A stretch of DNA of 64,000 nt from Thiomicrospira aerophila AL3 (GTDB lineage Bacteria; Pseudomonadota; Gammaproteobacteria; Thiomicrospirales; Thiomicrospiraceae), in assembly GCF_000227665.2 (NCBI RefSeq), contig NZ_CP007030.1, positions 1,116,001 to 1,180,000 on the forward strand, written 5' to 3'. The stretch's first letter is position 1; every line of letters starts with the position of its first letter. This document shows positions 38,834 through 50,973 of this stretch, one piece after another. The translations under genes and the position numbers were made by a program. Below the pieces are notes generated by a model, which did no database searches, was not told where the DNA came from, and saw nothing but the letters and a program-made list of their open reading frames with translations.

Positions 38834-39610
38834 ATGAATCAACTTAACCTTCAAGATATTATTGTTATTGGCTTAGGTGAACTCGGCAGTGTTTTTGCGC
38901 GCGGTGCACTCAAACTAGGTTATCGTGTTACCCCGGTACTACGCCATAGCAATCTTACAGACATCGCAGAATCAACACTGCCCGTAGCGGTGATTGTATG
39001 CGTCGGAGAACAAGATCTATCTAGCACCCTAACAAACTTGCCCACAGCATGGCATGACAAATTAGTGCTCATCCAAAACGAACTCTTACCAAAAGACTTC
39101 CAGAAGGTCACACCCGATGCGACGGTCATTTCCGTCTGGTTTGAAAAGAAAAAGGGCATGGATTCAAAAGTAGTGCAAAGCTCACCGGTGTATGGCAAAC
39201 AGGCGCAGTTAATTACTGAATTGCTCGCTAGCCTAGACCTACCCGCCTATGCCTTAGCCAGTGCAGATGAATTAGAATATCAATTGGCGCTCAAAAACGT
39301 CTATATCCTTAGTACCAATATAGCAGGCCTGGTTGTTGGCGGCGACGTTAACGAATTGGCTCAAACTCACCGCGATTTACTCTCAGCCGTGGTGACCGAT
39401 GTGATGGCACTGCAACAAGCCCAAATTGTTCAGACACTTGATGCAGATAAGGTGATGAACGATTTACTGCTAGCCTTTAAAGGCGACCCAGCACACAAGT
39501 GCATGGGGCGTTCAGCACCGGCACGTTTAGCCCGCGCCTTAACACAAGGACAAGCCTTAGGCTTGGAGCTACCTACCCTCAACAAGATTGCATCGCAAAC
39601 GCAAGCTTAA
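38834..39610 (+). CDS. Ketopantoate-reductase-like NAD(P)-binding protein
   Basis: A 258-residue protein with an N-terminal Rossmann loop GLGELGSVFARGALKLGY (residues 13-30) and a helical C-terminal half (DELEYQLALKNVYILSTNI, GDPAHKCMGRSAPARLARAL) of the 6-phosphogluconate dehydrogenase type. The sequence is not close enough to PanE for a firm call, and the catalytic Lys/Glu pair is only tentative (K in ALKNVY). The substrate is unknown. It is preceded by AAGGAACCAGCG and followed by a terminator. Confidence 0.55.
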   Translation: MNQLNLQDIIVIGLGELGSVFARGALKLGYRVTPVLRHSNLTDIAESTLPVAVIVCVGEQDLSSTLTNLPTAWHDKLVLIQNELLPKDFQKVTPDATVISVWFEKKKGMDSKVVQSSPVYGKQAQLITELLASLDLPAYALASADELEYQLALKNVYILSTNIAGLVVGGDVNELAQTHRDLLSAVVTDVMALQQAQIVQTLDADKVMNDLLLAFKGDPAHKCMGRSAPARLARALTQGQALGLELPTLNKIASQTQA

Positions 39611-39636
39611 TTCTAAAACCACGCAGCATAAAAAAA

Positions 39637-39663
39637 ACCCCGACACAGTCACTATGCCGGGGT
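39637..39663. terminator. Rho-independent terminator, bidirectional
   Basis: Stem AACCCCG(A)CA / TG(C)CGGGGTT flanked by an A-run on the left and T-rich sequence on the right, between the reductase-like gene and the convergent acnB. It can stop transcripts from both sides. Confidence 0.75.
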
Positions 39664-39717
39664 TGTTTGGTTTGGTTGCTTGTTTTGGGTGCTAACTGGG
39701 TCGTTAAATGACTAAAA

Positions 39718-42291
39718 CTACGCCACAGCGACCGCAATATCCGCTAGTTTTTCAGGCGACTTAATTTCATAATCCGCCATTTCATCAAACTGCAAATAAC
39801 GATACACATCATCCGCCATCGTATCCAACTTGCCAACCTGAGCAAGATACTCCTCGACGGTTGGGATTTTGCCGGTCGCGGCAATCACGGCAGCCAGTTC
39901 CGCTGAACCTAAATAAACATTGGCACCATTACCTAATCTATTTGGGAAGTTACGGGTTGAGGTTGAAAACACCGTTGCGCCATCTTCGACACGGGCTTGG
40001 TTACCCATGCATAATGAACAACCTGGCATTTCAGTTCGCGCCCCTGTGCGGCCAAAAATACTGTAATACCCCTCTTCAATCAACTGACGCTCGTCCATTT
40101 TAGTGGGCGGTGCAATCCATAACTTTGTGGGCACGGCGCCTTTTAGGGTTTCTAAAACCTTACCAGCGGCACGATAATGGCCAATATTAGTCATACAAGA
40201 ACCAATAAAGACTTCGTCAATTTTATCACCGGCAACCGCTGATAATAATTTCACATCATCTGGGTCATTCGGGCAGGCCACAATTGGCTCTAAAATTTTG
40301 TCTAAGTCAATTTCAATGATTTCGGCATACTCTGCATCGGCATCCGCTTCAAGTAATACAGGGTTATCAATCCAAGCTTGCATTTCATCACGACGACGCA
40401 ACAAAGTGCGCGCATCCTTATAACCGTTTTCAACCATCCACTCTATCAAACGAATATTCGATTTTAAGAACTCAATAATCGGCTCTTGACCCAACTTGAC
40501 CACGCAGCCATTAGCCGAACGCTCAGCTGAAGCATCGGATAATTCAAAGGCCTGTTCAACTTTCAAATTTGGCAAGCCTTCGATTTCCAAAACGCGACCA
40601 TTAAAGACGTTTTTCTTACCTTTTTTCTCAACGGTTAGCAAGCCTTGCTGAATCGCTTGATAAGGGATGGCATTAACTAAGTCGCGAAGAGTAATGCCCG
40701 GTTGCATTTCACCTTTAAAGCGTACCAACACCGACTCCGGCATATTCAAAGGCATGACCCCCAGGGTCGCGCCGAATGCCACTAAGCCTGACCCCGCTGG
40801 AAACGAAATACCTATTGGAAAACGTGTATGTGAATCGCCGCCCGTACCAACGGTATCAGGCAATAGCATACGGTTAAGCCAAGAGTGAATAACGCCATCA
40901 CCCGGGCGTAAAGACACACCACCACGACTCGTCATAAAATCAGGCAAACTGTGCTGTAGTTTAATATCAACTGGTTTAGGGTAAGCAGCTGTATGACAGA
41001 AAGATTGCAACACGAAATCAGCACTAAAACCTAAACACGCCAATTCTTTCATTTCATCGCGGGTCATTGCACCCGTAGTATCTTGTGAACCAACGGTAGT
41101 CATATGCGGTTCACAATAGGTACCAGGACGTACACCTTGCACACCACAGGCCTGACCAACCATTTTCTGCGCTAGGGTATAGCCTTTGGTAGACGTGTCT
41201 TCGTCTGTCGGGCGGATAAATAAATCACTCGGTGACAAGCCCATCGCTCGACGTGACTTATCAGTTAGTCCGCGACCAATGATGAGGGGCACTCGCCCGC
41301 CGGCACGCACTTCATCAGGCATGGTAATCGGCTCAAGTTTGAACTCACTAATCACCTCACCCGCTTCATTGGTGATTTTGCCCGCATAAGGATGAATAGT
41401 TATCACATCACCCATGCTCATCTTAGTGACATCACATTCAATCGGTAACGAGCCTGAATCTTCGGCCGTGTTAAAGAAAATTGGCGCAATTTTGCCACCC
41501 AAGACCACGCCACCTTGACGCTTATTGGGTACATAAGGAATATCATCCCCAAACCACCACATCACCGAATTCATAGCAGACTTACGTGATGATCCGGTAC
41601 CCACTACATCACCTACATAAGCAACTGGATGCCCTTTTGCTTTTAACTGATCAATTAAAGCAGGCACATCATCCATGCGCGCGGCCAACATCTCTTTGGC
41701 GTGAAGTGGAATGTCGGGGCGTGACCAGGCCGCCGTCGCCGGTGATAAATCATCGGTATTGGTTTCACCATCAACCTTAAACACCGTCACGGTAATTTGT
41801 TCCGGCATCTTAGGTTTGGCGGTAAACCATTCACCGGCACACCAGGCATCTACTACTTTTTTAGCATTAGCATTATTGTCAGCTTTCGCAATCACATCAT
41901 GATAGGCATCATAAACCAATAGCGTTTTAGACAGGGCTGCCACCGCATTTTCAGCTACATCAGCTAAAGGACTGTCTAACAATTCAATCAGCGGCTGAAC
42001 ATTGTATCCACCCAGCATGGTGCCCAATAAAAAAGTTGCATGAGCTGGCGAAATCACCGGCACGGTTACGCGCTGCTGCGCCACATCAGCTAAGAAACTT
42101 GCTTTAACATAGGCCGCCTCATCTACACCTGGCGGAACACGATGCGTTAACAATTCAAGTAGCGCATCCACATCACCCGAATTAGTCTTAATCAGTTCAA
42201 TCAGTTCCGCAGTTTGTTTAGCATCCAGTGGTAAGGGGGGTACGCCCTCAGCAGCGCGCTCTTGAACATGGTGTTGGTAAGCTTCTAACAT
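39718..42291 (-). CDS. acnB: Aconitate hydratase B
   Basis: Interconverts citrate and isocitrate in the TCA cycle using a [4Fe-4S] cluster. The start at [16 protein letters not shown] (GGAGAG ahead) gives 857 residues, normal for AcnB. An N-terminal HEAT-like domain is followed by the swivelling domain ([17 protein letters not shown]) and the catalytic domains. Cluster cysteines lie in GSCMTNIGH and PGCSLCMGN. Iron loss would make it an RNA-binding regulator in known relatives. It is divergent from purB. Confidence 0.96.
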   Translation of the reverse strand: MLEAYQHHVQERAAEGVPPLPLDAKQTAELIELIKTNSGDVDALLELLTHRVPPGVDEAAYVKASFLADVAQQRVTVPVISPAHATFLLGTMLGGYNVQPLIELLDSPLADVAENAVAALSKTLLVYDAYHDVIAKADNNANAKKVVDAWCAGEWFTAKPKMPEQITVTVFKVDGETNTDDLSPATAAWSRPDIPLHAKEMLAARMDDVPALIDQLKAKGHPVAYVGDVVGTGSSRKSAMNSVMWWFGDDIPYVPNKRQGGVVLGGKIAPIFFNTAEDSGSLPIECDVTKMSMGDVITIHPYAGKITNEAGEVISEFKLEPITMPDEVRAGGRVPLIIGRGLTDKSRRAMGLSPSDLFIRPTDEDTSTKGYTLAQKMVGQACGVQGVRPGTYCEPHMTTVGSQDTTGAMTRDEMKELACLGFSADFVLQSFCHTAAYPKPVDIKLQHSLPDFMTSRGGVSLRPGDGVIHSWLNRMLLPDTVGTGGDSHTRFPIGISFPAGSGLVAFGATLGVMPLNMPESVLVRFKGEMQPGITLRDLVNAIPYQAIQQGLLTVEKKGKKNVFNGRVLEIEGLPNLKVEQAFELSDASAERSANGCVVKLGQEPIIEFLKSNIRLIEWMVENGYKDARTLLRRRDEMQAWIDNPVLLEADADAEYAEIIEIDLDKILEPIVACPNDPDDVKLLSAVAGDKIDEVFIGSCMTNIGHYRAAGKVLETLKGAVPTKLWIAPPTKMDERQLIEEGYYSIFGRTGARTEMPGCSLCMGNQARVEDGATVFSTSTRNFPNRLGNGANVYLGSAELAAVIAATGKIPTVEEYLAQVGKLDTMADDVYRYLQFDEMADYEIKSPEKLADIAVAVA

Positions 42292-42401
42292 GATTTCTCT
42301 CCAAATAGGCGACCAGCGCGTCCAAAACAGACAAAGACCTGCTTGGATACGGCTTAGCCAAGTCACGATAAATAAATTTAATATATAATATCACGATTTA
42401 G

Positions 42402-43859
<1,458 letters not shown>

Positions 43860-43860
43860 G

Positions 43861-45102
43861 ATGATTCATTTTGGCAGCATTGACCAGGCCTGCTTTTTAC
43901 GGGAATATTGGCAAAAAAAACCTCTACTGATAAAACAAGCCTTACCCCATTTTATCAGCCCGATTGCCCCTGAAGAGTTAGCAGGCCTGGCGCTAGAAGA
44001 AGGGATTGAAAGTCGCCTAGTGATTCAACAAGGCGCACAAGATTATCAATTACGCCATGGTCCGTTTACCGAGCAGGACTTTATGCAACTGCCGGAACAA
44101 AATTGGACGCTATTGGTTCAAGGGATGGATAAGCTTATTCCTGAGATTCATCAACTACTGACTGAATTTGATTTTATTCCGCGTTGGCGACTCGATGACG
44201 TGATGATCAGCTATGCGAGCAAAGGCGGCAATGTCGGGCCTCACTATGATCACTATGATGTGTTTTTGTTACAGGCTGCCGGCACTCGTCGCTGGCAGAT
44301 CACCTCGCAAGACTGTCATCCAGAGAACTATTTAAGTGATGTAGCCTTGCGCTTAATGCAAGAATTTAAGGTTGAAGATGAATGGGTTTTAGAGCCGGGA
44401 GATATGCTATACCTTCCGCCTAAATGGGGGCATCATGGTGTTGCGTTAGATAGTGAATGCATGACCTTTTCTGTCGGTTATCGGAGTTATAAAGCGCAAG
44501 AGTTGTGGGATAGCTTTGGTGATTACCTAGCAGAGCAAACCCAAGACTCGACCAAGAGTTTGACTAACAACCTTGCACAGGCCATTTATCAAGATCCCAA
44601 CTGGCAAAATACCAAGCCTGGAGAAGTGCCTGATAGCGCATGGCAACATGCACAACAACAACTTCTTGCCTTAGCACAAGATGATCGCGCTATGCAGGCC
44701 TGGTTTGGTCGCTTTGCCACACAACTTGATGAGCAATCTCATCAACAACTACCTGACCCACTCACGCCAGAAGAGCAGGCCGACATTAATCAATTTCAAC
44801 AAGCCTTAACACAAGCTGAGCGTCTTGAACGTGATCCTGTCTGCCGTTTTGCTTATAGTCGTCATCCTGAAACGGGACAGGTCACGCTGTTTATCAATGG
44901 CAGTGCATGGCCTGTAGGTGACGATATGGGTGCTGGCGTACTCATGGAACTGGCCAATCAACCCTTCTACACTAGCGAACAATTAATTCGTTGGGCCAAG
45001 CAACGCCCAGTTACTCAATTACTCTATGAGCTTTGGTGTTTACAATATGTCGTTTTTCCAGACCAGGAAGAACAAGCAGAGTGTTATGAGGGTGAGGCTT
45101 AA
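43861..45102 (+). CDS. roxA: Ribosomal protein L16 arginine hydroxylase (JmjC-like cupin)
   Basis: A 413-residue 2-oxoglutarate/Fe(II) oxygenase of the YcfD family. The iron ligands are HYDHYDVF (HxD) and the later His in KWGHHGVALD. The N-terminus EYWQKKPLLIKQA is characteristic, and a C-terminal winged-helix-like dimerisation region follows. E. coli YcfD hydroxylates Arg81 of ribosomal protein L16. Location directly after purB is a conserved arrangement. Its stop overlaps the convergent PAS/zinc-ribbon gene by four bases. Confidence 0.92.
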   Translation: MIHFGSIDQACFLREYWQKKPLLIKQALPHFISPIAPEELAGLALEEGIESRLVIQQGAQDYQLRHGPFTEQDFMQLPEQNWTLLVQGMDKLIPEIHQLLTEFDFIPRWRLDDVMISYASKGGNVGPHYDHYDVFLLQAAGTRRWQITSQDCHPENYLSDVALRLMQEFKVEDEWVLEPGDMLYLPPKWGHHGVALDSECMTFSVGYRSYKAQELWDSFGDYLAEQTQDSTKSLTNNLAQAIYQDPNWQNTKPGEVPDSAWQHAQQQLLALAQDDRAMQAWFGRFATQLDEQSHQQLPDPLTPEEQADINQFQQALTQAERLERDPVCRFAYSRHPETGQVTLFINGSAWPVGDDMGAGVLMELANQPFYTSEQLIRWAKQRPVTQLLYELWCLQYVVFPDQEEQAECYEGEA

Positions 45103-45653
45103 GACTTATGGGTCCAGTTTGCTTGAGTACAAGCTGGACAGACACTATGAATGACAGCAATATTCTGTGCAGTGTGACTAACTAATCTTTCTGGTTCAAA
45201 CCATTCTTTTTCTCCAACACGCCGCAACTTATTACAAAAACTACAGCGAACAAGTCCAGAGTGCTTTTTTGGTCGATTATCTACTCGCTCAACGATATCT
45301 AGACGATTGACAAACGCTTCCACTTTTAACAGTAAGTGATTCATTAATACTGAACCATTTTGCAGAGGTACTAGTTCAAGTTCCATAAATCGCTTATGGG
45401 TTGGTGAATCACAACGATAGGGCCTCGTAATGACTTTTTTAGACACCCGACATAGTTGAATACAGCTTTCCACATACATTTTTGTAGAGTCATTACGAAT
45501 AAATATACTCAAGGGTTGACCAATTAAATGACTAGAATCAAGCGCTTTTTTAGTGACCTCATCTAAATTATCAAGCCAATTTGACGATAAACTTTCAATC
45601 AGACCATTACGATTTACAACTATGGATAACGAGGAAGAACTCTCATTACTCAT
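45099..45653 (-). CDS. PAS-like protein with C-terminal zinc-ribbon cysteines
   Basis: A 184-residue protein. Residues about 1-110 (SIVVNRNGLIESLSSNW, GQPLSIFIRND, ELELVPLQNGS) look like a PAS sensor. The C-terminus holds two cysteine pairs, CSFCNKL and CPACTQ, suggesting a zinc ribbon. I do not recognise a named family. The ATG overlaps the stop of the GGDEF-EAL gene in ATGA, so it is translationally coupled and belongs to the same signalling operon. The longer upstream frame would lie inside the preceding gene and is rejected. Confidence 0.6.
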   Translation of the reverse strand: MSNESSSSLSIVVNRNGLIESLSSNWLDNLDEVTKKALDSSHLIGQPLSIFIRNDSTKMYVESCIQLCRVSKKVITRPYRCDSPTHKRFMELELVPLQNGSVLMNHLLLKVEAFVNRLDIVERVDNRPKKHSGLVRCSFCNKLRRVGEKEWFEPERLVSHTAQNIAVIHSVCPACTQANWTHKS

Positions 45654-47872
45654 GCAAAACCTATATCGGGTCGCCCCAGTAAATAACCCTGAATATAGTT
45701 TACACCTTGATCCTTCAACCAATCAAATTGCTCTTGCGTCTCAACCCCTTCCGCCACAACCTGTAGGTTAAAAGCACGAGCCATAGCAAGCATCGCCGAA
45801 ATAAGCAATTGACTTGAAACATGCTTGCCGATATCCATCACAAAACTGCGATCAATTTTTAACACATCAATAGGTAAATCTCGTAACATCGACAAAGAAG
45901 CATAGCCTGTACCAAAGTCATCCAACATAATTTTGGCTCCCATAGACTGCAACTGTATCAAATGACGTCTAACTTGTTCTAGGTTCTGCATAGTAGCCGT
46001 TTCAGTCACTTCAAAATAAAAACGATCTAAATTTAAACCATGCTCTGCTGCGATAGACTGCAACTTATCACACAGTTTGAGATCAAAAAACTGAATAACT
46101 GATAAATTGACGGTAACTTTAATTTGAGACCGTCGAGCTTCAGAGAGCCTACTAATATCACGACATATTAATCGAAATATAATCAGACCTAACTCACTTA
46201 TCAGACCATGCTGCTCAGCTAGTTCAATGAAGTGTGACACATAAATATCACCATTTTTGGGTCTTAGCAGGGCTTCATAATGGGCAGCCGTCTGTTGATC
46301 GTGAATAGAAAAAATGGGTTGATACGCCATATTTAAATGTTCTTGAGGCGAAGCTAAGGCGTGTCTAACATAGTTTAAAGTTATATTCGATTTCAACATA
46401 CTCGCTTCATGTTCAAAACTAAAAAACTTAAACTTGTTTCTACCTTCATGTTTTGCACTATACATCGCAGCATCAGCCCGCCGCATCAAATCTTCAACGT
46501 TATCACCATGTAGGGGTGCGAAAGCAACCCCTAATGAGGCTGAAAGATGATGTCTAGATTTATTTGTTATGAAAGGCTGTTCTAAAACACGCAAAAGATC
46601 TTTTGCTAAAACCATTACTGAGTCCCGTGACGCATTTTCTTTGATCAGCAACACAAACTCATCGCCACCAATTCTCGAGGCCATATCACTATCACTGATC
46701 AGTGATATGATGCGCTGAGCGGCCTCTTTTAATACTCTATCACCCTCGGCATGGCCAAAAGTATCGTTAATATTTTTAAACTTATCTAAATCTATAAATA
46801 TAAGTGCTATCTGGTACTCTGGTGTAGCTTGCATGTAATGCAAGCAGGCTTCTAAACTCTGATTTAATAATTGTCTGTTTGGAAGACTGGTGAGCGCATC
46901 ATAAAATGCAAGTCGATCCAATTGTGTTTGATGTGCTTTTCTTTCCGTAATATCAGAAAACAATGCCACATAAAAAAACTTACCAGTAAATTTATCGTGG
47001 ATACGGCTAATCTGCAGCCACTCTGGAAAAATCTCACCTGACTTGCGTTTATTCCATACTTCACCAGCCCACCAACCATGATGTTCTATTTCACGCCACA
47101 TCCGGTCATAAAATGCTGGTGAGTGTCTTCCGGAGTGCAATATTTTAGGCGTTGCATTTAGCACATCATCGTGGTTGAAGCCGGTAATTTCAATAAAAGC
47201 TTGATTAACCTTAACAATTCGCCCTTCATGATCAGTAACCATTAAGCCTTCATGCATTTGTTCAATAATTGCATTAGAAAGTTGCAATGAATTTTTAGAC
47301 AAAGACACAAAGTCAACTAAGTTAATTAGCATCAAGTAATGGATTGTACTGTCATTAATCTCACCTGCAACAGGCTTAATTAAAAAAGTAAAACTCGTAC
47401 CCGAAGTAAAGTGTAATACCTCATTATTTGCGAGCTTATTAATACTTGATCCTAATTTCTTTATAAATTTTATAAAATCATATCTACTAACTTTATTTAG
47501 AAAGGATCTAAAGTTTTTATTTACCGGGTCATGACTTACTTCAGAGACTAAGTTTAAAAAAGAGTCATTACAATCCATAATAATTGCATGATTATCAATA
47601 ATAAGCATTGGACTAGGTGAGTCTTTGTAGCAAAGATCCCAATCAGACTGATTCGTTAAACTATTACTCGACTCATCAAACTCAATCTCATAATTGATCA
47701 ATTCAATTTCGGCTTCTAGTTCATTTACACGATGACCAAGCTCGGAAGATATTTTGGTCAGTTTTTGTAATTCATGCTGTAACAACTGGTTTTCGTTTTT
47801 GAACGCATCTAAATCTTGCAACAGTTCCGATGAAGAAGTTGATTCAGAAACTAAATATCTAGTATTCATCAT
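45650..47872 (-). CDS. PAS-PAS-GGDEF-EAL cyclic-di-GMP signalling protein
   Basis: A 740-residue cytosolic protein: N-terminal coiled coil (about 10-65), a degenerate PAS (80-195), a clear PAS (200-315, ITGFNHDDVL and WWAGEVWNKRKSGE), GGDEF (325-485) with intact RIGGDEFVLL, and EAL (500-740) with YEALLRPKNG, DDFGTGYASL and VVAEGVETQEQ. Both catalytic domains keep their key residues, so it could make or degrade c-di-GMP, with PAS inputs deciding which. There is no membrane segment. It overlaps the CheBR fusion gene by 14 bases. Confidence 0.92.
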   Translation of the reverse strand: MMNTRYLVSESTSSSELLQDLDAFKNENQLLQHELQKLTKISSELGHRVNELEAEIELINYEIEFDESSNSLTNQSDWDLCYKDSPSPMLIIDNHAIIMDCNDSFLNLVSEVSHDPVNKNFRSFLNKVSRYDFIKFIKKLGSSINKLANNEVLHFTSGTSFTFLIKPVAGEINDSTIHYLMLINLVDFVSLSKNSLQLSNAIIEQMHEGLMVTDHEGRIVKVNQAFIEITGFNHDDVLNATPKILHSGRHSPAFYDRMWREIEHHGWWAGEVWNKRKSGEIFPEWLQISRIHDKFTGKFFYVALFSDITERKAHQTQLDRLAFYDALTSLPNRQLLNQSLEACLHYMQATPEYQIALIFIDLDKFKNINDTFGHAEGDRVLKEAAQRIISLISDSDMASRIGGDEFVLLIKENASRDSVMVLAKDLLRVLEQPFITNKSRHHLSASLGVAFAPLHGDNVEDLMRRADAAMYSAKHEGRNKFKFFSFEHEASMLKSNITLNYVRHALASPQEHLNMAYQPIFSIHDQQTAAHYEALLRPKNGDIYVSHFIELAEQHGLISELGLIIFRLICRDISRLSEARRSQIKVTVNLSVIQFFDLKLCDKLQSIAAEHGLNLDRFYFEVTETATMQNLEQVRRHLIQLQSMGAKIMLDDFGTGYASLSMLRDLPIDVLKIDRSFVMDIGKHVSSQLLISAMLAMARAFNLQVVAEGVETQEQFDWLKDQGVNYIQGYLLGRPDIGFA

Positions 47873-50747
47873 CTCGCTCCAACCTTTTAATGTAACCTAG
47901 AAAGTGTTTTTGGGCATTAATCCATGTCTCCTCAACTCTCAAACTGAGTAACACTCTTTCACCGGATTTCGCTAAGCCAGACACTTCTCGCCATGACCCA
48001 ATTAACCCGCTAGTTCTGCCAGATAAATACTCGCGTAAATAACCGTCATGATGACTTGCATAGGGATCAGGCATAATCATCTTAATATTCTGATGCATTA
48101 TGTCAGCTGGCTCATACCCCAAAATTTTGCTAATTTGATTATTCGCAAATGTAACTATACCCAATTCGTCAATCACGATTAAGGCAAAAGGTAAATAGTC
48201 TCCAAGATGGACAAGCACACTATGGGAATCTATAGCAGGGTCATGTTTAGCCGTATGATTCTCCTGCTCAAAAAACATCATCACACCAACACTTTTATCG
48301 TCATTTTCTTTATAAGCAACCAGTCGTACAAAATAAACTAACGCACCCCTTCTGACCTTAATACTGACCTCGGTTTCCAACTCAATAACATTCAACAATT
48401 CCTGCCTTAAATTGGGAATATCCATCTTTAAGTTAATAGTTGTTAAGGCCTGACCAATATCATCAAATCGCAATCCTAGAACTTGACCAGCCAGTTTGGT
48501 GTAACGTTGTAGCCTGAGTCTGTTATCAATTAAAACTACAACTTCATTAATATTTTCCAACATCGATTGCAGGTCATTATTCACCTGCTCAAGCTCATAT
48601 GACTTTACTTCAAGTTCTTGGTTAACAGTAGACAACTCTTCGTTAGTGGATTGCAACTCTTCATTAGCTGTTTGCAATTCTTCATTGGCCGACTGTAACT
48701 CTTCATTGGCCGACTGTAATTCCTCGTTGGTTGATTGCAACTCTTCGTTTGTTGTCTCCAACTCCTCAATAGAGGTTTGTAGCCTTGCCTTGAAAACTGT
48801 TATCTCATTGGACAAGCTATTAGTATTTTTTAAGAATTCGTCGGGATTAGCCTGATCACTCAGAAACGCATCTTTTAAATCAACTTCTGTAAAGCTGATT
48901 AGAAAAAAAGGTTGATTATCATCTTCAACTCCATCCACCCGTTTTATCTTAATAAACAAAGCATGATTGACTTGAGCCTCTTGAAAAAATAGTGACTGAC
49001 TAGAAGCGATACCTTGCCTTTTTGCTTTTTGAAGTAAAGCACGAATATCCATTTTTAAATCATCGCGGATTAAGGTAAATAAATTGGTATCAATTCGACC
49101 CTGAGGAAAAACTAGATATGACGACATATCTCCACGCATATGAAGTATTTGACCAGATTCATCCGTTGCTATCACTGAAGGCAACATTTCATTGAGCAAT
49201 AGGCTTTCAATTTTCGCCAAATAGTTATGCTTCGCAACAAACATAGTTGGCTTAGTATTTATCTTCTTGTTCGAATAGCTAGACTTTGCTGTCTGGACAG
49301 GGCTTTTTACACGAGTATGTTTGCGCACAAATAATTGTGATTTTGGGACTAAAACATCAAACAAATCCGGTGAAGTGGCAGTCGCAGACTCTGACTTGCC
49401 AAGAAATAATACACCTTTGGTCTTTAACGAGAAATGAAATGCACTCAATACCTGTTTTTGTAAATCATTAGAAAAATATATCAACAGGTTACGACAACTA
49501 ATCAAATCTAGCTTTGAAAAAGGAGGGTCCATAACTAGATTTTGGCGTGCAAAGACCATGGGCTCTCTGATGAACTTTTGAATAAAAAAGAGACCATCTC
49601 TTTCAACAAAATATTGCTTAATCTGTTCCTGAGACAGGTTTTTAATTTGTCCAAGAGTAAATTGCCCTTTACGGGCAAAGCTTAAACTAGTTTCATCAAT
49701 ATCGGTTGCAAAAATCTGATAATTGACATTTTTCCCCAATCTAAGTTTTGCTTCATGAAACAGTATCGAAATCGAATAAGCTTCTTCTCCTCCAGCACAA
49801 CCTGGAACCCAAACGCGAATATGATCACCAATCTGGTGATCTGATACCATCTTATCAATCACTGTCTTTAAATCAGCAAATGCTTCAGCATCCCTAAAAA
49901 AATCGGTTACTGATATTAATAGATCTTTATAGAAACTCTCCACTTCGCTACCAGAGCCGGCAAGAAGGGTTATATAATCATCTAAGGTCAATAATTTATG
50001 TACAGCCATCCGTCTTGCAATACGACGCTGAATAGTTTTAAGCTTATAGCCGCTAAAATCATAGCCTGTTTGATCTAAAACCCGCTGAAAAATTTTCTGC
50101 AATGACGTTTTTGCTTTTGAATGGCTTACCTTTAATAAAGTCTGCCCTGCTGACTCTAGATACCCAGCAATTTCTTTTGGCATCAAAGCAGGCTCTAGGA
50201 TGTAATCCACAAAACCTGTTTCAATGGCGGCATTTGGCATACCAGAATATTTAGCAGACAGTTCAGATTGAGCAATAACCATACCTCCCGCTGCTTTTAC
50301 CGCTGCGACACCTTGTGCACCGTCGCTACCTGTTCCGGAAAGTATAACTGCAACGACTTTATCAGCCAGATCCTCAGCCGCACTATGTAATAACAAATTA
50401 ACTGATGGCTTAGGACCAATTTCTGCAGCTGGGAACAAACAAATATAGCCGTCTTGAATAACGGCATTATGGCCTGGCGAGACAACGTAAATACAATTGA
50501 CGACAGGCTTAATATCTTCTGTAACTAATTTGACGGGTAAATCGGTAACCCTAGACAATATGTCACAGAGTATAGTGGGGTGTTTAGGATCTAGGTGTTG
50601 AGCAATAAGATATATAGAACTGGTATCCACCACGATATTTGATAAAAAATCTTTTAAGGCATCTAGTCCACCCGCTGACGCGCCAACAATAATCCAGGGA
50701 ATCTTATTATCAAGCGATACATCCGGCCTTAATTGTTGAGTTGACAT
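47859..50747 (-). CDS. CheB-CheR-PAS fusion signalling protein
   Basis: A 962-residue fusion. Residues 15-195 are a CheB methylesterase with triad S25 (GASAGG), H51 (AQHLDP) and D142 (SGTGSDGAQG), lacking the CheB receiver domain. Residues about 215-480 are a CheR methyltransferase (VTDFFRD, WVPGCAGGEEAYS, SCRNLLIYF). Then come a PAS-like region, a coiled coil of seven NEELQS-type heptads, and two PAS domains. This class pairs receptor-style methylation enzymes with PAS sensing; no chemoreceptor is nearby, so the target is unknown. First gene of the operon. Confidence 0.9.
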   Translation of the reverse strand: MSTQQLRPDVSLDNKIPWIIVGASAGGLDALKDFLSNIVVDTSSIYLIAQHLDPKHPTILCDILSRVTDLPVKLVTEDIKPVVNCIYVVSPGHNAVIQDGYICLFPAAEIGPKPSVNLLLHSAAEDLADKVVAVILSGTGSDGAQGVAAVKAAGGMVIAQSELSAKYSGMPNAAIETGFVDYILEPALMPKEIAGYLESAGQTLLKVSHSKAKTSLQKIFQRVLDQTGYDFSGYKLKTIQRRIARRMAVHKLLTLDDYITLLAGSGSEVESFYKDLLISVTDFFRDAEAFADLKTVIDKMVSDHQIGDHIRVWVPGCAGGEEAYSISILFHEAKLRLGKNVNYQIFATDIDETSLSFARKGQFTLGQIKNLSQEQIKQYFVERDGLFFIQKFIREPMVFARQNLVMDPPFSKLDLISCRNLLIYFSNDLQKQVLSAFHFSLKTKGVLFLGKSESATATSPDLFDVLVPKSQLFVRKHTRVKSPVQTAKSSYSNKKINTKPTMFVAKHNYLAKIESLLLNEMLPSVIATDESGQILHMRGDMSSYLVFPQGRIDTNLFTLIRDDLKMDIRALLQKAKRQGIASSQSLFFQEAQVNHALFIKIKRVDGVEDDNQPFFLISFTEVDLKDAFLSDQANPDEFLKNTNSLSNEITVFKARLQTSIEELETTNEELQSTNEELQSANEELQSANEELQTANEELQSTNEELSTVNQELEVKSYELEQVNNDLQSMLENINEVVVLIDNRLRLQRYTKLAGQVLGLRFDDIGQALTTINLKMDIPNLRQELLNVIELETEVSIKVRRGALVYFVRLVAYKENDDKSVGVMMFFEQENHTAKHDPAIDSHSVLVHLGDYLPFALIVIDELGIVTFANNQISKILGYEPADIMHQNIKMIMPDPYASHHDGYLREYLSGRTSGLIGSWREVSGLAKSGERVLLSLRVEETWINAQKHFLGYIKRLERDDEY
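48632..48778 (-). repeat. 21-bp tandem repeat coding for coiled-coil heptads
   Basis: About seven copies of a 21-bp unit, each encoding a NEELQSA/T heptad, occur inside the CheB-CheR fusion gene. They form a long parallel coiled coil between the sensor and enzyme parts. Tandem identity makes copy-number change by slippage possible without breaking the frame. Confidence 0.85.
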
Positions 50748-50852
50748 GTTTTATTACCCTATAGATTTTATTAACTATGTTAACAAAACAACTTAGATTA
50801 TTTTTGAAATTTTAGACCTAGTCTATGAATTTTCTAAGTTTAAGGCAAAAAA

Positions 50853-50882
50853 AACGCGCTGGTCATAAAGACGCAGCGCGTT
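50853..50882 (-). terminator. Terminator after first tRNA-Asp
   Basis: Stem AACGCGCT/AGCGCGTT with a 14-base loop followed, on the minus strand, by a run of Ts. It ends the tRNA transcript. Confidence 0.8.
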
Positions 50883-50889
50883 AAAAATA

Positions 50890-50966
50890 TGGCGGAGCGG
50901 ACGGGGCTCGAACCCGCGACCCCCGGCGTGACAGGCCGGTATTCTAACCAACTGAACTACCGCTCC
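50890..50966 (-). tRNA. tRNA-Asp (GTC), copy 1
   Basis: A 77-base cloverleaf read on the minus strand: acceptor GGAGCGG, anticodon stem-loop with CCTGTCACG (anticodon GTC), T-arm GGTTCGAGC and encoded CCA. Identical in sequence to the copy at 51150. Confidence 0.97.
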
Positions 50967-50973
50967 AATTTTT

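Noticed and set aside
48632-48778. CRISPR array
   Set aside because: The 21-bp repeats are contiguous, in frame and encode a coiled coil; there are no spacers or cas genes.
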